From Tetmemena sp. SeJ-2015 (Eukaryota; Ciliophora; Spirotrichea; Sporadotrichida; Oxytrichidae), in the NCBI GenBank assembly GCA_027382625.1, contig JAJKFJ010007726.1, forward strand, positions 1 to 16,228: a stretch of 16,228 bases of DNA, given 5' to 3'. Positions within the stretch are counted from its first letter, which is position 1. Every line of letters starts with the position of its first letter. A model generated the notes under the pieces. That model was not told the origin of the DNA. It saw only the letters and a list, made by a program, of their open reading frames with translations, and searched no databases. Of the stretch, positions 16,078 through 16,228 are shown piece by piece. The position numbers were made by a program, and so were the translations under genes.

Positions 16078-16228
16078 GGAGAATTGCTGGCTTTTACTTT
16101 GAGTATAGTGAGCCAAATCCTCTAAATATTTTCTAACTTTCGTAATCTACCTTTTAATGAAGTGAAGAGTTTTAATTGAGAATGTGCGAGATTATTGTGA
16201 GCCCTACGAGTACACACATCACTCCGCA
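16078..16228 (+). pseudogene. LRR-like frame, unit 3 (cut by window end)
   Basis: Counterpart of 4721-5020: reads GELLAFTLSIVSQILQIF and FNEVKSFN before TGA 16177-16179. A 4-nt length difference from unit 1 follows, so the two copies do not share an intact frame. The rest lies beyond the window. Confidence 0.4.

Larger units (their letters stand above)
12021..16228. repeat. Tandem unit 3 (3' end outside window)
   Basis: Same order as unit 1 but without elements 1 and 2, and so gives the empty sites used to define them. From the end of the membrane gene to block D is about 3.2 kb, equal to unit 1 after subtracting element 2. Confidence 0.8.

Noticed and set aside
1..16228. Plant or apicomplexan intergenic DNA under the standard code
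   Set aside because: The conserved paralogous frames need TAA/TAG as sense codons.

Overview
The window reads as AT-rich eukaryotic DNA from a nucleus that uses a ciliate-type genetic code: TAA and TAG as glutamine, TGA as the working stop. Under the standard code it looks almost empty. With TAA/TAG read as Gln, a 208-codon gene opens (5777-6403), its paralogues align through the same positions, and several spliced candidate genes appear. Introns look short, AT-rich and GTA...TAG-like. A ciliate is the best fit; the long gene-poor stretches, decayed paralogues and TA-flanked insertions suggest germline (micronuclear) DNA, but that is inference.

Layout: the window holds about 2.6 units of a diverged tandem repeat of roughly 6.2 kb. 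Unit 1 is 1 to ~5776, unit 2 ~5777-12020, unit 3 ~12021 to the end. A unit carries, in order: (i) a plus-strand gene for a small multi-pass membrane protein (copy 1 cut by the window start, copy 2 intact, copy 3 frameshifted); (ii) a decayed minus-strand, leucine-rich-repeat-like remnant just downstream (seen in units 1 and 3); (iii) two convergent genes whose 3' ends are inverted copies of each other, the minus-strand one LRR-like; (iv) a conserved non-coding block (copies at 4486, 9215, 10900 and 15828); (v) in units 1 and 3, a further plus-strand LRR-like frame. Units 1 and 3 are the most alike.

The main result is a set of insertions, three of them checked against empty paralogous sites. 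Element 1 (1656-2317, 662 bp) has 14-bp perfect terminal inverted repeats, lies between two TA dinucleotides, and carries a minus-strand, apparently spliced, coiled-coil gene; unit 3 has the uninterrupted site. Element 2 (3146-4169, 1024 bp) has 39-bp inverted repeats, TATA on both sides, a frameshifted minus-strand gene, a (TA)n tract, a 22-bp tandem repeat and a G-quadruplex motif; unit 3 again has the empty site. Element 3 (11506-11852, 347 bp) is MITE-like with 66-bp inverted repeats matching at 62 positions. A fourth segment (about 4662-5306) is flanked by AGCCAC and is absent from one unit-2 block. Both TA-bounded elements carry non-transposase-looking genes and none encodes a transposase I can recognise.

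A unit-2-only stretch (about 9700-10560) holds another candidate gene with a Gln tract written with all four Gln codons, an acidic stretch and a Lys/Gln-rich C-terminal part. Functions could not be assigned to any protein here; family names such as 'LRR-like' are pattern impressions without a database search.
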